Part shown: one piece after another, positions 1 to 7,353 of the stretch
How positions within the stretch are numbered: position 1 is the first letter of the stretch
Layout of the letters: each line of letters begins with the position of its first letter
Assembly (NCBI GenBank): GCA_002337605.1
Contig: DDGL01000003.1
Location: forward strand, 125,063-189,062
DNA length: 64,000 nucleotides
Source: Flavobacteriaceae bacterium UBA1903
GTDB taxonomy: Bacteria > Bacteroidota > Bacteroidia > Flavobacteriales > Flavobacteriaceae
Direction: 5' to 3'
Notes under the pieces: generated by a model
What the model was told of the DNA's origin: nothing
What the model saw: the letters and a program-made list of their open reading frames with translations, nothing else
The model's database searches: none
Translations under genes and position numbers: made by a program

Positions 1-93
1 AAGTTACCGTCAGTGTTCTTAATTCAAAGAGAGAGCATTGCGAACGTAGTCTCGGGTCTAAAGCCTACTAACAAAAAAATAAAGACAACTTGA
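1..93 (+). CDS. C-terminal end of an upstream gene (partial; possibly recQ)
   Basis: An open frame enters from the left edge and ends at TGA 91-93, leaving about 30 C-terminal residues (KLPSVFLIQRESIANVV near the start). The stop overlaps the TTG start of fmt in a TTGA junction, so the two genes are probably translationally coupled in one operon. The fragment is too short to identify by eye. A RecQ-type helicase often precedes fmt in flavobacteria, so that is a positional guess only. Confidence 0.6.
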   Translation, partial: KLPSVFLIQRESIANVVSGLKPTNKKIKTT

Positions 94-1037
94 AAGACAT
101 AAGAATAATATTTATGGGCACACCAGACTTTGCTGTAGGTGTGTTGCAACACTTGGTTGAAAATAAAAAAAATATAGTCGCAGTACTAACTGCACCAGAC
201 AGACCTGCCGGACGTGGACGGAAATTACAAGCATCTGCTGTAAAACAATATGCCGAAACACAAGGAATTCCGGTTTTACAGCCCACCAATCTTAAAGATG
301 AAGACTTTCTAAGCAATCTAAAGTCGTTCAAAGCCAATCTTCAAATTGTGGTGGCCTTTAGAATGTTACCCAAAGTGGTCTGGCAACTACCTGAATACGG
401 CACCTTCAATTTACATGCCTCTTTACTGCCTCAGTATCGTGGTGCTGCTCCCATAAACTGGGCTATTATTAATGGGGAAGACAAGACAGGCGTCACTACT
501 TTTTTTATAGATGAAAAAATTGATACAGGTGCCATTATTTTCAAAGAAGAAGTCACCATTGCTGAAAGAGAAACTGTAGGTACTCTGCACGATACCTTAC
601 TAGAGGTTGGCAGTACATTAGTTTTAAAAACGGTAGATGCTATTGCCCAGGAAACAGTAATCCCCCAGTCGCAACCCAAAACCGAGGTCTTTAAAGAAGC
701 CCCAAAGCTCACCCAGGAGAACACCAAAATAGACTGGTCACAACCCGTGGAGCAGATTGATGCGTTCATACGTGGGCTTTCACCTTACCCTGTTGCCTGG
801 TGCTATTTAGAACAAGATAATGAACAATTAAAGGTAAAGATCTATACAACTGAATTTGAACTCGTGCAACCGCTCGAAAACACTGGCACCATCATCACCA
901 CAAAAAAAACAATAAAAGTTGCCTGTAAAAATGGTTACCTATATATAAAAGAGTTACAACTCCCGGGTAAACGAAAAATGGATTCGGCATCGCTTTTAAA
1001 TGGATTTTCGTTTCAAAATGAAGCAAAGCTCACGTAA
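90..1037 (+). CDS. fmt: Methionyl-tRNA formyltransferase
   Basis: This enzyme transfers the formyl group of 10-formyl-tetrahydrofolate to initiator Met-tRNA, giving the fMet-tRNA used to start translation. The 315-residue protein has the family length and order: an N-terminal hydrolase domain beginning IIFMGTPDFAV, the catalytic N107-x-H109 in FNLHASLLPQYRG, and D145 in IDEKIDTGAI, followed by a small OB-fold C-terminal domain from about residue 210. The start is TTG, chosen because family members begin a few residues before the IIFMGTP strand. It overlaps the preceding stop codon (TTGA). An internal ATG at 114 would remove the first beta strand. Confidence 0.97.
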   Translation: MKDIRIIFMGTPDFAVGVLQHLVENKKNIVAVLTAPDRPAGRGRKLQASAVKQYAETQGIPVLQPTNLKDEDFLSNLKSFKANLQIVVAFRMLPKVVWQLPEYGTFNLHASLLPQYRGAAPINWAIINGEDKTGVTTFFIDEKIDTGAIIFKEEVTIAERETVGTLHDTLLEVGSTLVLKTVDAIAQETVIPQSQPKTEVFKEAPKLTQENTKIDWSQPVEQIDAFIRGLSPYPVAWCYLEQDNEQLKVKIYTTEFELVQPLENTGTIITTKKTIKVACKNGYLYIKELQLPGKRKMDSASLLNGFSFQNEAKLT

Positions 1038-1085
1038 GCCCCGTGGTTGCTCAACTTGCTAATTTTAAGATAAAAAGGGGTTTGG

Positions 1086-1114
1086 TTATCAACAAACCGT
1101 CGAAGTTATCAACA
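1086..1114 (+). promoter_or_regulatory. Pair of TTATCAACA boxes 20 bp apart upstream of HU
   Basis: TTATCAACA occurs at 1086-1094 and again at 1106-1114, exactly 20 bp (about two helical turns) apart. Each differs by one base from the classical DnaA box TTATCCACA. The first copy also sits in the loop of a small GGTTTG/CAAACC inverted repeat (1079-1098). The spacing suggests a protein bound twice on one DNA face. DnaA is a candidate, but any regulator of the HU gene would fit. Confidence 0.35.
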
Positions 1115-1140
1115 AATACCCCTATTTACCCCGTCATTCC

Positions 1141-1170
1141 TTGCGTGAACCGATAATCCGTTTAAATTTG
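1141..1170 (+). promoter_or_regulatory. Bacteroidota-type promoter of the HU gene
   Basis: TTG at 1141-1143 is followed after 19 bases by TAAATTTG at 1163-1170, matching the -33/-7 (TTG ... TAnnTTTG) signature of Bacteroidota primary sigma promoters. It lies about 50 bases before the HU start codon. Confidence 0.65.
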
Positions 1171-1222
1171 TAGAGACAATTAAAAATAAGTTTAACCAAC
1201 AATTTAATTTAATACTTAAACT

Positions 1223-1495
1223 ATGAACAAATCAGATTTAATCGATGGAATGGCAGCAGATGCCGGAATTACAAAAGCAGCAGCAAAAAAAGCATTAGAG
1301 TCTTTTTTAGGAAATGTTGAAAAATCACTTAAAAAAGGAAACCGTGTTTCTCTAGTAGGATTCGGATCTTGGTCAGTATCTAGAAGAGCTGCAAGAGATG
1401 GAAGAAACCCACAAACTGGAAAAACTATCAAAATTGCTGCTAAGAATGTAGTAAAGTTTAAAGCAGGATCTGATCTTTCTAGCGCTGTAAACTAA
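1223..1495 (+). CDS. hup: HU-family DNA-binding protein
   Basis: This is a small histone-like protein that bends and compacts DNA as a dimer. At 90 residues it has the standard HU length. It has the alpha-helical N-terminus (MNKSDLIDGMAADAGITK), the GFGSWSV strand and the DNA-embracing arm motif GRNPQTGKTI. It stands alone: its own TAAATTTG promoter is upstream, and a strong hairpin terminator follows 25 bases after the stop, so a high-level monocistronic transcript is expected. The identity is clear; whether it is the main HU of the cell cannot be told from here. Confidence 0.97.
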   Translation: MNKSDLIDGMAADAGITKAAAKKALESFLGNVEKSLKKGNRVSLVGFGSWSVSRRAARDGRNPQTGKTIKIAAKNVVKFKAGSDLSSAVN

Positions 1496-1519
1496 TTACG
1501 TCCTTCGTAATAAAATTTT

Positions 1520-1545
1520 ATCCCGCCTTTTGGCGGGATTTTTTG
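1520..1545 (+). terminator. Rho-independent terminator after HU
   Basis: The perfect stem ATCCCGCC/GGCGGGAT with a 4-base loop is followed by a T-tract. It sits 25 bases after the HU stop codon. Confidence 0.92.
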
Positions 1546-1623
1546 TTTAAAATATTCTTTGTATACTATTTTAATTGCTTTTTAAAAAAAAATGTTTAGT
1601 TTTAGTACAAGAAACTAACTAAA

Positions 1624-2184
1624 ATGATAAGTTTAAAACCAACCAAAGGGGTACTGCTTGTTGCAGAACCCTCTATTATTGGCGATGTATCCTTTAATCG
1701 CTCTGTGGTTCTTTTAGCAGAATACAATGCTGAGGGCTCGGTAGGTTTTATCCTAAACAAGCCTTTGGAATATACCCTTAAAGATTTTATTCCCGAAATT
1801 AACAGTGACCTTACCGTGTATAACGGTGGGCCTGTAGAACAGGATAATTTATATTTTATTCATAAAATACCAGACCTAGTTCCTGGTAGTATTGAAATTT
1901 CCAACGGAATTTATTGGGGTGGTGATTTTGCTGCCATTGCAGGGTTGTTAAAGAATAACGAACTAAAAGAAGACCAGATCAGATTCTTTTTGGGCTATTC
2001 TGGTTGGGAACACGAGCAGTTAGAGCAAGAGCTTGAGCTTAATAGCTGGGTGGTAACTCCTAATGAGTACAAAAATAGTATTATTGGAAAATCCTATTTC
2101 GATTTCTGGAAAGAAAAAATGATAGAGTTTGGTGGCGATTACCTTCTTTGGTCCAACGCTCCGGAAAACCCAAACTACAACTAG
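1624..2184 (+). CDS. YqgE/AlgH family protein
   Basis: This is a 186-residue protein of the YqgE/AlgH family, a widely conserved fold whose biochemical role is not settled. Recognisable family features are the opening KPTKGVLLVAEP, the stretch GSVGFILNKPL near residues 38-48, and YNGGPVEQDNLYFIH near residues 65-80, plus FFLGYSGWEHEQLEQEL near 120-138. The length is typical. Its stop codon shares a CTAG with the stop codon of the opposing aminotransferase gene, so the two genes converge with a 4-base overlap and no terminator between them. Confidence 0.93.
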   Translation: MISLKPTKGVLLVAEPSIIGDVSFNRSVVLLAEYNAEGSVGFILNKPLEYTLKDFIPEINSDLTVYNGGPVEQDNLYFIHKIPDLVPGSIEISNGIYWGGDFAAIAGLLKNNELKEDQIRFFLGYSGWEHEQLEQELELNSWVVTPNEYKNSIIGKSYFDFWKEKMIEFGGDYLLWSNAPENPNYN

Positions 2185-3026
2185 CCTAATCTAGCTTTCA
2201 CATTTAATTTTTGCAATAGCTCTTTAGCAACAGTAGTACCGTATTCTTTTTTACGATACTTTGTTACAGGCTGAATCCCTACAATTGTATTGGTAAAAAA
2301 GATTTCGTCAGCTTTCTGTAATTCAAACGGAGAAACCGATGTTTCTTCCAGGATGTAATCCGGTACCTGCCCAAGAACCTTAATGATTTGCTTGCGTAGA
2401 ATTCCATTCAGGCAACCATCTGTAATAGGAGGGGTTTTTATCTTGTAGCCGTTTACCAAAAAAATATTTCCATTTAATGCCTCAACCACTTGTTTTTTTT
2501 CATTGAGCAGCAAACAGTTGGCATAGTCATTCTCTTGGGCATAAATGCTTCCCAGTACATTTATAATTCTGTTATTCGATTTTAATGTGGAAAGTAAACC
2601 AGAAGTAACGTAGTGGTCTTTAAATAGTTCAACTTCATAAGCACTATCACTTATAGTATAGAATGAATTTTCAAGTACTTCAGTAGTTATCAAAAAACTC
2701 ACATCTTTCGCCGTTGGGGTATATTTCCCTCCTTCATTTCTCCATACCAGTAGTTTTACACGATAGGTTTTGTTCTTTTCATCTATAGTTGCTACCGTTT
2801 TTAAAATTTCAGCTTCTAGAAACTCCGGAGTAAACGTCATAGGAATTCCCATTCGCATGATACGCATAGAAGCCATTAATCTGAAATAGTGATCTTCCCA
2901 GAACAAGACCTTTCCAGCTGAAACACGAATAGTTTCAAACACAGCGTCCCCATAATTAAGCCCGCGATTAGTGAAAGAAATAGTAGTTTCGGTTTTTGAA
3001 AGTAACTGTCCGTTGTGATTAATCAT
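2181..3026 (-). CDS. Class IV aminotransferase (4-amino-4-deoxychorismate lyase or branched-chain aminotransferase type)
   Basis: This is a PLP enzyme of fold type IV, 281 residues from the chosen start. Family hallmarks are RGLNYGDAVFETIRV near the N-terminus, the probable PLP lysine in LLSTLKSNNRI, and EIFFTNTIVGIQPV near the C-terminus. The short length and the single-gene context fit ADC lyase (folate pathway) at least as well as a branched-chain or D-amino-acid aminotransferase; the sequence alone does not decide. ATG 3026 is preferred over an in-frame start 33 bases upstream, because family members begin MINHNG-like and because the upstream codons lie in a promoter-hairpin element. The leader contains a hairpin plus U-tract. 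Confidence 0.88.
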   Translation of the reverse strand: MINHNGQLLSKTETTISFTNRGLNYGDAVFETIRVSAGKVLFWEDHYFRLMASMRIMRMGIPMTFTPEFLEAEILKTVATIDEKNKTYRVKLLVWRNEGGKYTPTAKDVSFLITTEVLENSFYTISDSAYEVELFKDHYVTSGLLSTLKSNNRIINVLGSIYAQENDYANCLLLNEKKQVVEALNGNIFLVNGYKIKTPPITDGCLNGILRKQIIKVLGQVPDYILEETSVSPFELQKADEIFFTNTIVGIQPVTKYRKKEYGTTVAKELLQKLNVKARLG

Positions 3027-3055
3027 AAAAAAAGCCGTTCCTTTTATGGAACGGC
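3027..3055 (-). terminator. Hairpin with T-tract directly before the aminotransferase start codon
   Basis: GCCGTTCC and GGAACGGC form a perfect 8-bp stem (3034-3041 with 3048-3055). On the minus strand seven T residues (3033-3027) follow and run straight into the ATG at 3026. It can end the transcript of the START-like gene upstream. It also lies just downstream of a TATCTTTG element, so it may act as an attenuator or 5'-stabilising hairpin. Confidence 0.75.
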
Positions 3056-3056
3056 G

Positions 3057-3064
3057 CAAAGATA
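3057..3064 (-). promoter_or_regulatory. TATCTTTG promoter element for the aminotransferase gene
   Basis: On the minus strand TATCTTTG matches TAnnTTTG exactly. The predicted transcript start falls in the 5' arm of the adjoining hairpin, so the mRNA would begin with the stem-loop. No well-spaced -33 TTG was found (the nearest leaves about 14 bases). Confidence 0.55.
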
Positions 3065-3092
3065 TTATTAATCTTTCCCAATGAAAAGTAGA

Positions 3093-3479
3093 TTAGGTAG
3101 AACCTAAAATTTGTTTTAATTCAGAAACCATATTTTCCCACAGCATTTTTCCCTCGTCAACTTCATCCTCTTCGGCATAGTCGGTGATCATTAAGGAAAC
3201 GTCTTTGGTAATTTCGTCAACTTGTATGCGGAGTTCAAAGAAATACTCACTTCCTTCGTCTACCATCCAGCGGAATTTTATACGCTCATTGGTCTTTTTT
3301 CCAAGTAGTTTGGCTTTTTCTTCGCTGCCATCCCATATAAAAGTGAAAAACTCACCCCGGGAATTAACGTTGTCTGCATACCACTCACTCATTCCCGAAG
3401 GTGTAGATATATATGTATATAACAAAGATGGTGACACCTTTATTGGGAATTCCATTTCGTATTTAACTTTTTCTTCCAT
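3093..3479 (-). CDS. START-like (SRPBCC/AHSA1-type) domain protein
   Basis: This 128-residue soluble protein has a helix-grip (START-like) fold signature: an N-terminal strand (KVKYEMEFPIKVSPSLLYTYIS), a helix ending at GMSEWYADNV, a central stretch of strands ending KFRWMVDEGSEYFFEL, and a long C-terminal helix. Such domains bind hydrophobic ligands or act as Aha1-like co-factors; the ligand here is unknown. It is a conserved neighbour of the class IV aminotransferase in related genomes as far as I recall. The hairpin at 3027-3055 is its likely terminator. Confidence 0.85.
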   Translation of the reverse strand: MEEKVKYEMEFPIKVSPSLLYTYISTPSGMSEWYADNVNSRGEFFTFIWDGSEEKAKLLGKKTNERIKFRWMVDEGSEYFFELRIQVDEITKDVSLMITDYAEEDEVDEGKMLWENMVSELKQILGST

Positions 3480-3598
3480 AGTGCTTGTTAGTTACTGCCC
3501 AATATATAGATTAATTTTAAAACGGAGGGGCAAAAATAATTTTTTTAAAGACAAATTTGAAGGCAATATTTTCCTTGAAAGAATTTAGGTATAAAAAC

Positions 3599-3629
3599 AA
3601 AAAAATCCCTCCAATGATTGAAGGGATTT
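3599..3629 (-). terminator. Terminator downstream of tRNA-Met
   Basis: The inverted repeat AAAATCCCT/AGGGATTTT encloses an 11-base loop and is followed on the minus strand by a run of T. It begins a few bases beyond the tRNA 3' end. Confidence 0.8.
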
Positions 3630-3631
3630 TG

Positions 3632-3705
3632 TAGCGAGAACGAGACTTGAACTCGTGACCTCCGGGTTATGAATCCGACGCTCTAACCACCTGAGCTACC
3701 TCGCC
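3632..3705 (-). tRNA. tRNA-Met (anticodon CAT)
   Basis: The minus strand folds as a 74-nt cloverleaf without an encoded CCA end. It begins GGCGAGGTAGCTCAGG, has a D-loop TGGTTAGAG, the anticodon loop TTCATAA (CAT) and a T-arm with GTTCAAGTC. The acceptor stem pairs GGCGAGG with TTCTCGCT, including terminal G-U pairs, followed by discriminator A. The lack of the initiator-type first-pair mismatch and GGG/CCC anticodon stem argues for elongator Met. A CAT tRNA decoding Ile (lysidine-modified) cannot be fully excluded. Confidence 0.95.
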
Positions 3706-3762
3706 GTTTTTGCGGTGGCAAATATAGAAACAATTAATTGCTGGTGCAAAGATAAATTTACA

Positions 3763-5130
3763 TTATTTGAGTTTTAAAAGTAACCCATCTGCAGAAACAG
3801 TTTCCTGCTCCCCACTCTTCATATTTTTAAGGGTGTATCGCTCTTCGTTTATTTCACTTTCACCCGCCAACACCACAAAAGGAATATCGCGTTTATCTGC
3901 ATAGCCCATTTGCTTGCCCATTTTGGCATTGTCTGGATACAGTTCAGCATTAACACCTGCTTTTCGCAGTTTGGAAATGGCCTGCATCGCATACAACGCT
4001 TCTTTTTCTCCGAAATTTATAAAAAGTACTTTGGTGCTTGCCGTAACGGTTTCCGGAAATAAATTGAGCTCTTCCAATACCAGATAAATCCTATCCAGTC
4101 CAAAACTAATCCCCACCCCACTCATATCTTTCATCCCGAAAATTCCTGTAAGGTCATCGTAACGGCCTCCCCCGCCAATGCTTCCCATAGCAACTCCATC
4201 CGGAGCGGCCACTTCAAAGATAGCGCCTGTGTAATAGTTAAGCCCGCGAGCCAGGGTCACGTCTATTTCTAGTTTTGCTGAAGAAAGTTCCAACGTTTCC
4301 ATTGCGTTTATAATAAACTCCAGTTCTGAAATCCCTTCCATTCCTATTGCTGAAACAGCCAATAAATCCTTTAACGTAGCTAACTTTTCTGAAGCAGTTC
4401 CAGCAACCGAAAACAGCGGCTGCAATTTTTCAATAGCTGTTTGTGAAATACCTTTGTCAAGCATTTCAGTCTTTACTTTTTCCTCCCCTATTTTATCGAG
4501 TTTGTCCAGCGCTACCGTAAAATCGATGAGTTTGTCTTCGGCACCTATCATTTCGGCAATACCGCTTAAGATCTTACGATTGTTCATCTTTATAGTAACG
4601 CCGTCGAGTTTCAGTTTGCTGAAAACCGTATCGTACAATTGTACCAATTCTACTTCCTGCCACAACGAGGTACTTCCCACCACATCAGCATCACATTGAA
4701 AAAACTCTCTAAACCGTCCTTTTTGAGGTCTGTCTGCCCGCCAAACCGGCTGTATCTGGTAGCGCTTAAAAGGAAAGGTGATCTCGTTCTGGTGTTGTAC
4801 TACGTAGCGTGCAAAAGGAACTGTGAGGTCGTATCGAAGGGCTTTTTCGGAGATACTTGAGGTAATCTTTCCACTATCCTTTTCAGCATAGGTTGTAGCA
4901 TCTACCTTGCGAAGAAAATCCCCACTGTTCAAAATCTTAAAAATCAAACGATCTCCTTCTTCCCCATACTTCCCCATCAAGGTGTCGCTGTTTTCAAAAC
5001 TTGGGGTTTCTATGGGCTGGAACCCAAAATTGTTGAACACTCCCCTAATCGTATCCATAATATAATGACGACGGGTAACTTCAACAGGAGAAAAATCGCG
5101 GGTGCCTTTTGGGATGCTGGGTTTTTTCAA
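3763..5130 (-). CDS. hisS: Histidyl-tRNA synthetase
   Basis: This class II aminoacyl-tRNA synthetase charges tRNA-His. The 455-residue protein shows the family opening PKGTRDFSP, motif 2 around FREFFQCDADVVG, the histidine-A signature ARGLNYYTGAIFEV near residues 300-313, the GGGGRYDDLTG motif and the motif-3 arginine region GVGISFGLDRIY. A C-terminal anticodon-binding domain follows (from about residue 370, KVLFINFGEKEA). The length fits the Bacteroidota form. It lies just upstream of tRNA-Met, in the same direction. A dispersed inverted repeat occupies the space before its start codon. Confidence 0.97.
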   Translation of the reverse strand: MKKPSIPKGTRDFSPVEVTRRHYIMDTIRGVFNNFGFQPIETPSFENSDTLMGKYGEEGDRLIFKILNSGDFLRKVDATTYAEKDSGKITSSISEKALRYDLTVPFARYVVQHQNEITFPFKRYQIQPVWRADRPQKGRFREFFQCDADVVGSTSLWQEVELVQLYDTVFSKLKLDGVTIKMNNRKILSGIAEMIGAEDKLIDFTVALDKLDKIGEEKVKTEMLDKGISQTAIEKLQPLFSVAGTASEKLATLKDLLAVSAIGMEGISELEFIINAMETLELSSAKLEIDVTLARGLNYYTGAIFEVAAPDGVAMGSIGGGGRYDDLTGIFGMKDMSGVGISFGLDRIYLVLEELNLFPETVTASTKVLFINFGEKEALYAMQAISKLRKAGVNAELYPDNAKMGKQMGYADKRDIPFVVLAGESEINEERYTLKNMKSGEQETVSADGLLLKLK

Positions 5131-5147
5131 TTTTATGTATTTTAATA

Positions 5148-5219
5148 GGTCAGTTTGAGCGCAGTCGAAAACTATCTATTTATAGAATTTCAATCACTTC
5201 AACTGCGCTCAGTGTGACA
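5148..5219. repeat. Dispersed extragenic palindrome (TGAGCGCAGTCGAA type)
   Basis: The arms GGTCAGTTTGAGCGCAGTCGAA (5148-5169) and TTCAACTGCGCTCAGTGTGAC (5198-5219) are near-perfect inverted copies around an AT-rich centre. Repeats of this wording are scattered between genes in many flavobacterial genomes. A relative occurs at 53514 in this window. Confidence 0.75.
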
Positions 5220-5317
5220 GTTATGTGTGAATCAAGATGCAAATATCCTAATTTCTGCTGTAATTTGTAACTTTATGCACGGTTAATAGTCTTATTAAAA
5301 ACCTTAGTCACCAACCT

Positions 5318-6559
5318 ATGTTTTCACTCTTCCGAGAAAATATCCGTATTGCGTTAGATAGTATAAAAAGTCAGCTATTGCGAACCATTCTTACCATCAT
5401 CATTATTGGTATTGGTATTTGGGCGCTCGTAGGTATTTTAAGTGCTGTAAAGGCATTAGAAAACACCATTTCTGGTGATTTTGCTTCTATGGGAGCCAAT
5501 ACATTTAACATTCAGCGGTATGAATTTCAGGTAAACAGTAACCGTGGGAGTGAAAAAAGGAAGGTAAATCCTATTATTAGTTACGATAACATCAGGGAGT
5601 TTGTAGATGTATATGAGTATCCCTTTTCACAAATATCGGTTTCATTTTTAGGCACCAATGCCGCCGAGGTAAAATTTGAAAGTGAAAAAACCGATCCTGA
5701 AGCACAAGTATACGGGGTAAATGAAAACTACCTTGAAAACACAGGAACCAAAATAGACCGCGGAAGAAATTTCACTATATTCGATATACAGAACAACGCC
5801 AAGGTATGTATCCTGGGATCAGATTTCTCGAAAGGTCTTTTTAAGAACGACAATCCCATTAATAGTACTATTAGTATTCGGGGAGTAAAGTTTAAAGTGA
5901 TTGGTTTGCTGGAATCTAAGGGAAGTACTTTTGGCAACAACCAGGACCTAAAGGTACTTATTCCCATACAGGTAGCCCGCGGCATTTACACTACTCCCAA
6001 TATAAATTATAACATAAGTGTGCGGGTAGACGACAAGGAAATGCTGCAAGGCGCGCAAGATGCTGCCATAGTAAATTTTAGAAACGTACGTGGTCTAAGT
6101 CCTATTGAAGAAAATAACTTCGGGATAGAGCGTAGCGACGACCTTATAAATCGTATTGGCAGCATTACTGGAGCACTTTCTATCGCCGCCTGGATCATTA
6201 GTATCATCACCATCTTAGGTTCTTCTATCGCGTTAATGAATATTATGTTGGTATCGGTCACAGAACGTACCCGGGAAATTGGAGTCCGCAAAGCCTTAGG
6301 CGCTAAACGTAAAACCATTTCTACCCAGTTTTTTATGGAAACCATTGTTATAGGGCAGTTAGGGAGTGTGTTAGGTATTATTTTAGGGCTTATTACTGGT
6401 TGGCTGTTTGCGTATTTTACAGGATTCGATTTTAGTTTGCCATGGACTGCATTGATTGGTGCTACCATTATTTCGTTTGTAACTGCAGTCATTGCGGGGT
6501 CTTACCCTGCCACTAAGGCAGCAAAACTAGATCCTATTGAGAGTTTGCGGTACGAGTAA
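5318..6559 (+). CDS. MacB/FtsX-type ABC transporter permease
   Basis: This 413-residue inner-membrane protein belongs to the MacB-like permease family. Helix 1 lies at about residues 22-45, followed by a large periplasmic (MacB_PCD-type) domain up to about residue 275, then three C-terminal helices of the FtsX domain. The segment MLVSVTERTREIGVRKALGAK is a family landmark, and SYPATKAAKLDPIESLRYE is the classical C-terminus. Such permeases move lipoproteins, peptides or drugs, or transduce force to cell-wall enzymes. No partner ATPase is adjacent; the LolD-like ATPase at 30969 lies 24 kb away. Substrate unknown. Confidence 0.93.
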   Translation: MFSLFRENIRIALDSIKSQLLRTILTIIIIGIGIWALVGILSAVKALENTISGDFASMGANTFNIQRYEFQVNSNRGSEKRKVNPIISYDNIREFVDVYEYPFSQISVSFLGTNAAEVKFESEKTDPEAQVYGVNENYLENTGTKIDRGRNFTIFDIQNNAKVCILGSDFSKGLFKNDNPINSTISIRGVKFKVIGLLESKGSTFGNNQDLKVLIPIQVARGIYTTPNINYNISVRVDDKEMLQGAQDAAIVNFRNVRGLSPIEENNFGIERSDDLINRIGSITGALSIAAWIISIITILGSSIALMNIMLVSVTERTREIGVRKALGAKRKTISTQFFMETIVIGQLGSVLGIILGLITGWLFAYFTGFDFSLPWTALIGATIISFVTAVIAGSYPATKAAKLDPIESLRYE

Positions 6560-6680
6560 ATTAATGGTAAGTAATAAGGGCTACGTCTCTTTTTGCTCTC
6601 TTCTAAAAAAGGTTTATCAATTTGAGTAGATTGTACTCTGAAATTTGAAATCTGAAACAGCTATTTCAAAAGCAAACCCG

Positions 6681-6688
6681 TATCTTTG
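6681..6688 (+). promoter_or_regulatory. TATCTTTG promoter element
   Basis: TATCTTTG (followed by CA) matches TAnnTTTG exactly and lies 20 bases before the start of the pRiA4b ORF-3-like gene. No -33 TTG at standard distance was seen. Confidence 0.6.
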
Positions 6689-6707
6689 CACTCCAAAATT
6701 TTAGGAG

Positions 6708-7223
6708 ATGATTTACAGATTTAGAGCCATTCTAGACACCCACGAAGATGTATTTAGAGATATTGAAATTGAAGCTTCCAGTACTATGGAAGACTTCCAC
6801 AATGCGATAACGCAAGCCTTTGGTTTTGAAGGACAGGAAATGGCGTCATTTTACGTGAGTAATGAAATCTGGGAACAAGGTGAGGAAATTGCCCTTTTTG
6901 ATATGGGCGAAGGGGAAGATACCGTTCGTACGATGAGCGAAACCATTCTGGAAGACGCCGTTTGGGCAGAACAGCCGCGATTATTATACGTATACGATTT
7001 TTTAAGTATGTGGACGTTTATGGTAGAGCTGGCTGAAATTACCGACCCGGAACCAGGAATGCCCTACCCTAACTTAATGTACTCGCACGGTGAAATACCA
7101 GCGCAAGCTCCAGAAAAAGAATTTATTGCTGAAAAAATTGACGACGATGGAAATTTTGAAGAGGATGAAGACTTCGATGCCAACGATTACGAAGACCTGG
7201 ATTTTGATGAAAACTGGAACTGA
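6708..7223 (+). CDS. Plasmid pRiA4b ORF-3-like family protein
   Basis: This is a 171-residue soluble protein. Its N-terminal part (YRFRAILDTHEDVFRDIEI, then TMEDFHNAITQAFGF and the FYVSNEIW strand) matches the pRiA4b ORF-3 family, a domain found on plasmids and next to IS1096 but also in chromosomes. The function is unknown. The C-terminal 45 residues are very acidic (FEEDEDFDANDYEDLDFDENWN region), which suggests a disordered tail. Nothing nearby looks like a transposase or plasmid gene, so this copy seems a resident gene. Confidence 0.85.
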   Translation: MIYRFRAILDTHEDVFRDIEIEASSTMEDFHNAITQAFGFEGQEMASFYVSNEIWEQGEEIALFDMGEGEDTVRTMSETILEDAVWAEQPRLLYVYDFLSMWTFMVELAEITDPEPGMPYPNLMYSHGEIPAQAPEKEFIAEKIDDDGNFEEDEDFDANDYEDLDFDENWN

Positions 7224-7353
7224 TTTTAAGTAAATCAGTATTACATTCGCAGTAATTCAATAAGCGGTGGTGAGAGTATAACATTGCTTTTACCACCACC
7301 CCAATAGCAACCAATTTACCAATTCACTATTTAACCAGTTCACAAATTCACTA

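Noticed and set aside
1086..1114. Chromosomal replication origin because of DnaA-box-like 9-mers
   Set aside because: Only two near-boxes are seen and neither dnaA, dnaN nor a typical unwinding region is present.
2181..3059. Longer start (3059) for the class IV aminotransferase
   Set aside because: The extra 11 codons lie in a promoter-hairpin element (TATCTTTG, stem and T-tract), and the family normally begins at the MINHNG-like position.
5318..6559. Complete MacAB-type efflux operon with the permease
   Set aside because: No membrane-fusion protein and no ATPase gene is adjacent; the nearest LolD-like ATPase is 24 kb away.
6708..7223. Plasmid or insertion-sequence remnant because of the pRiA4b ORF-3/IS1096 family name
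   Set aside because: No transposase, terminal repeats or plasmid genes flank it, and its composition is like its neighbours.
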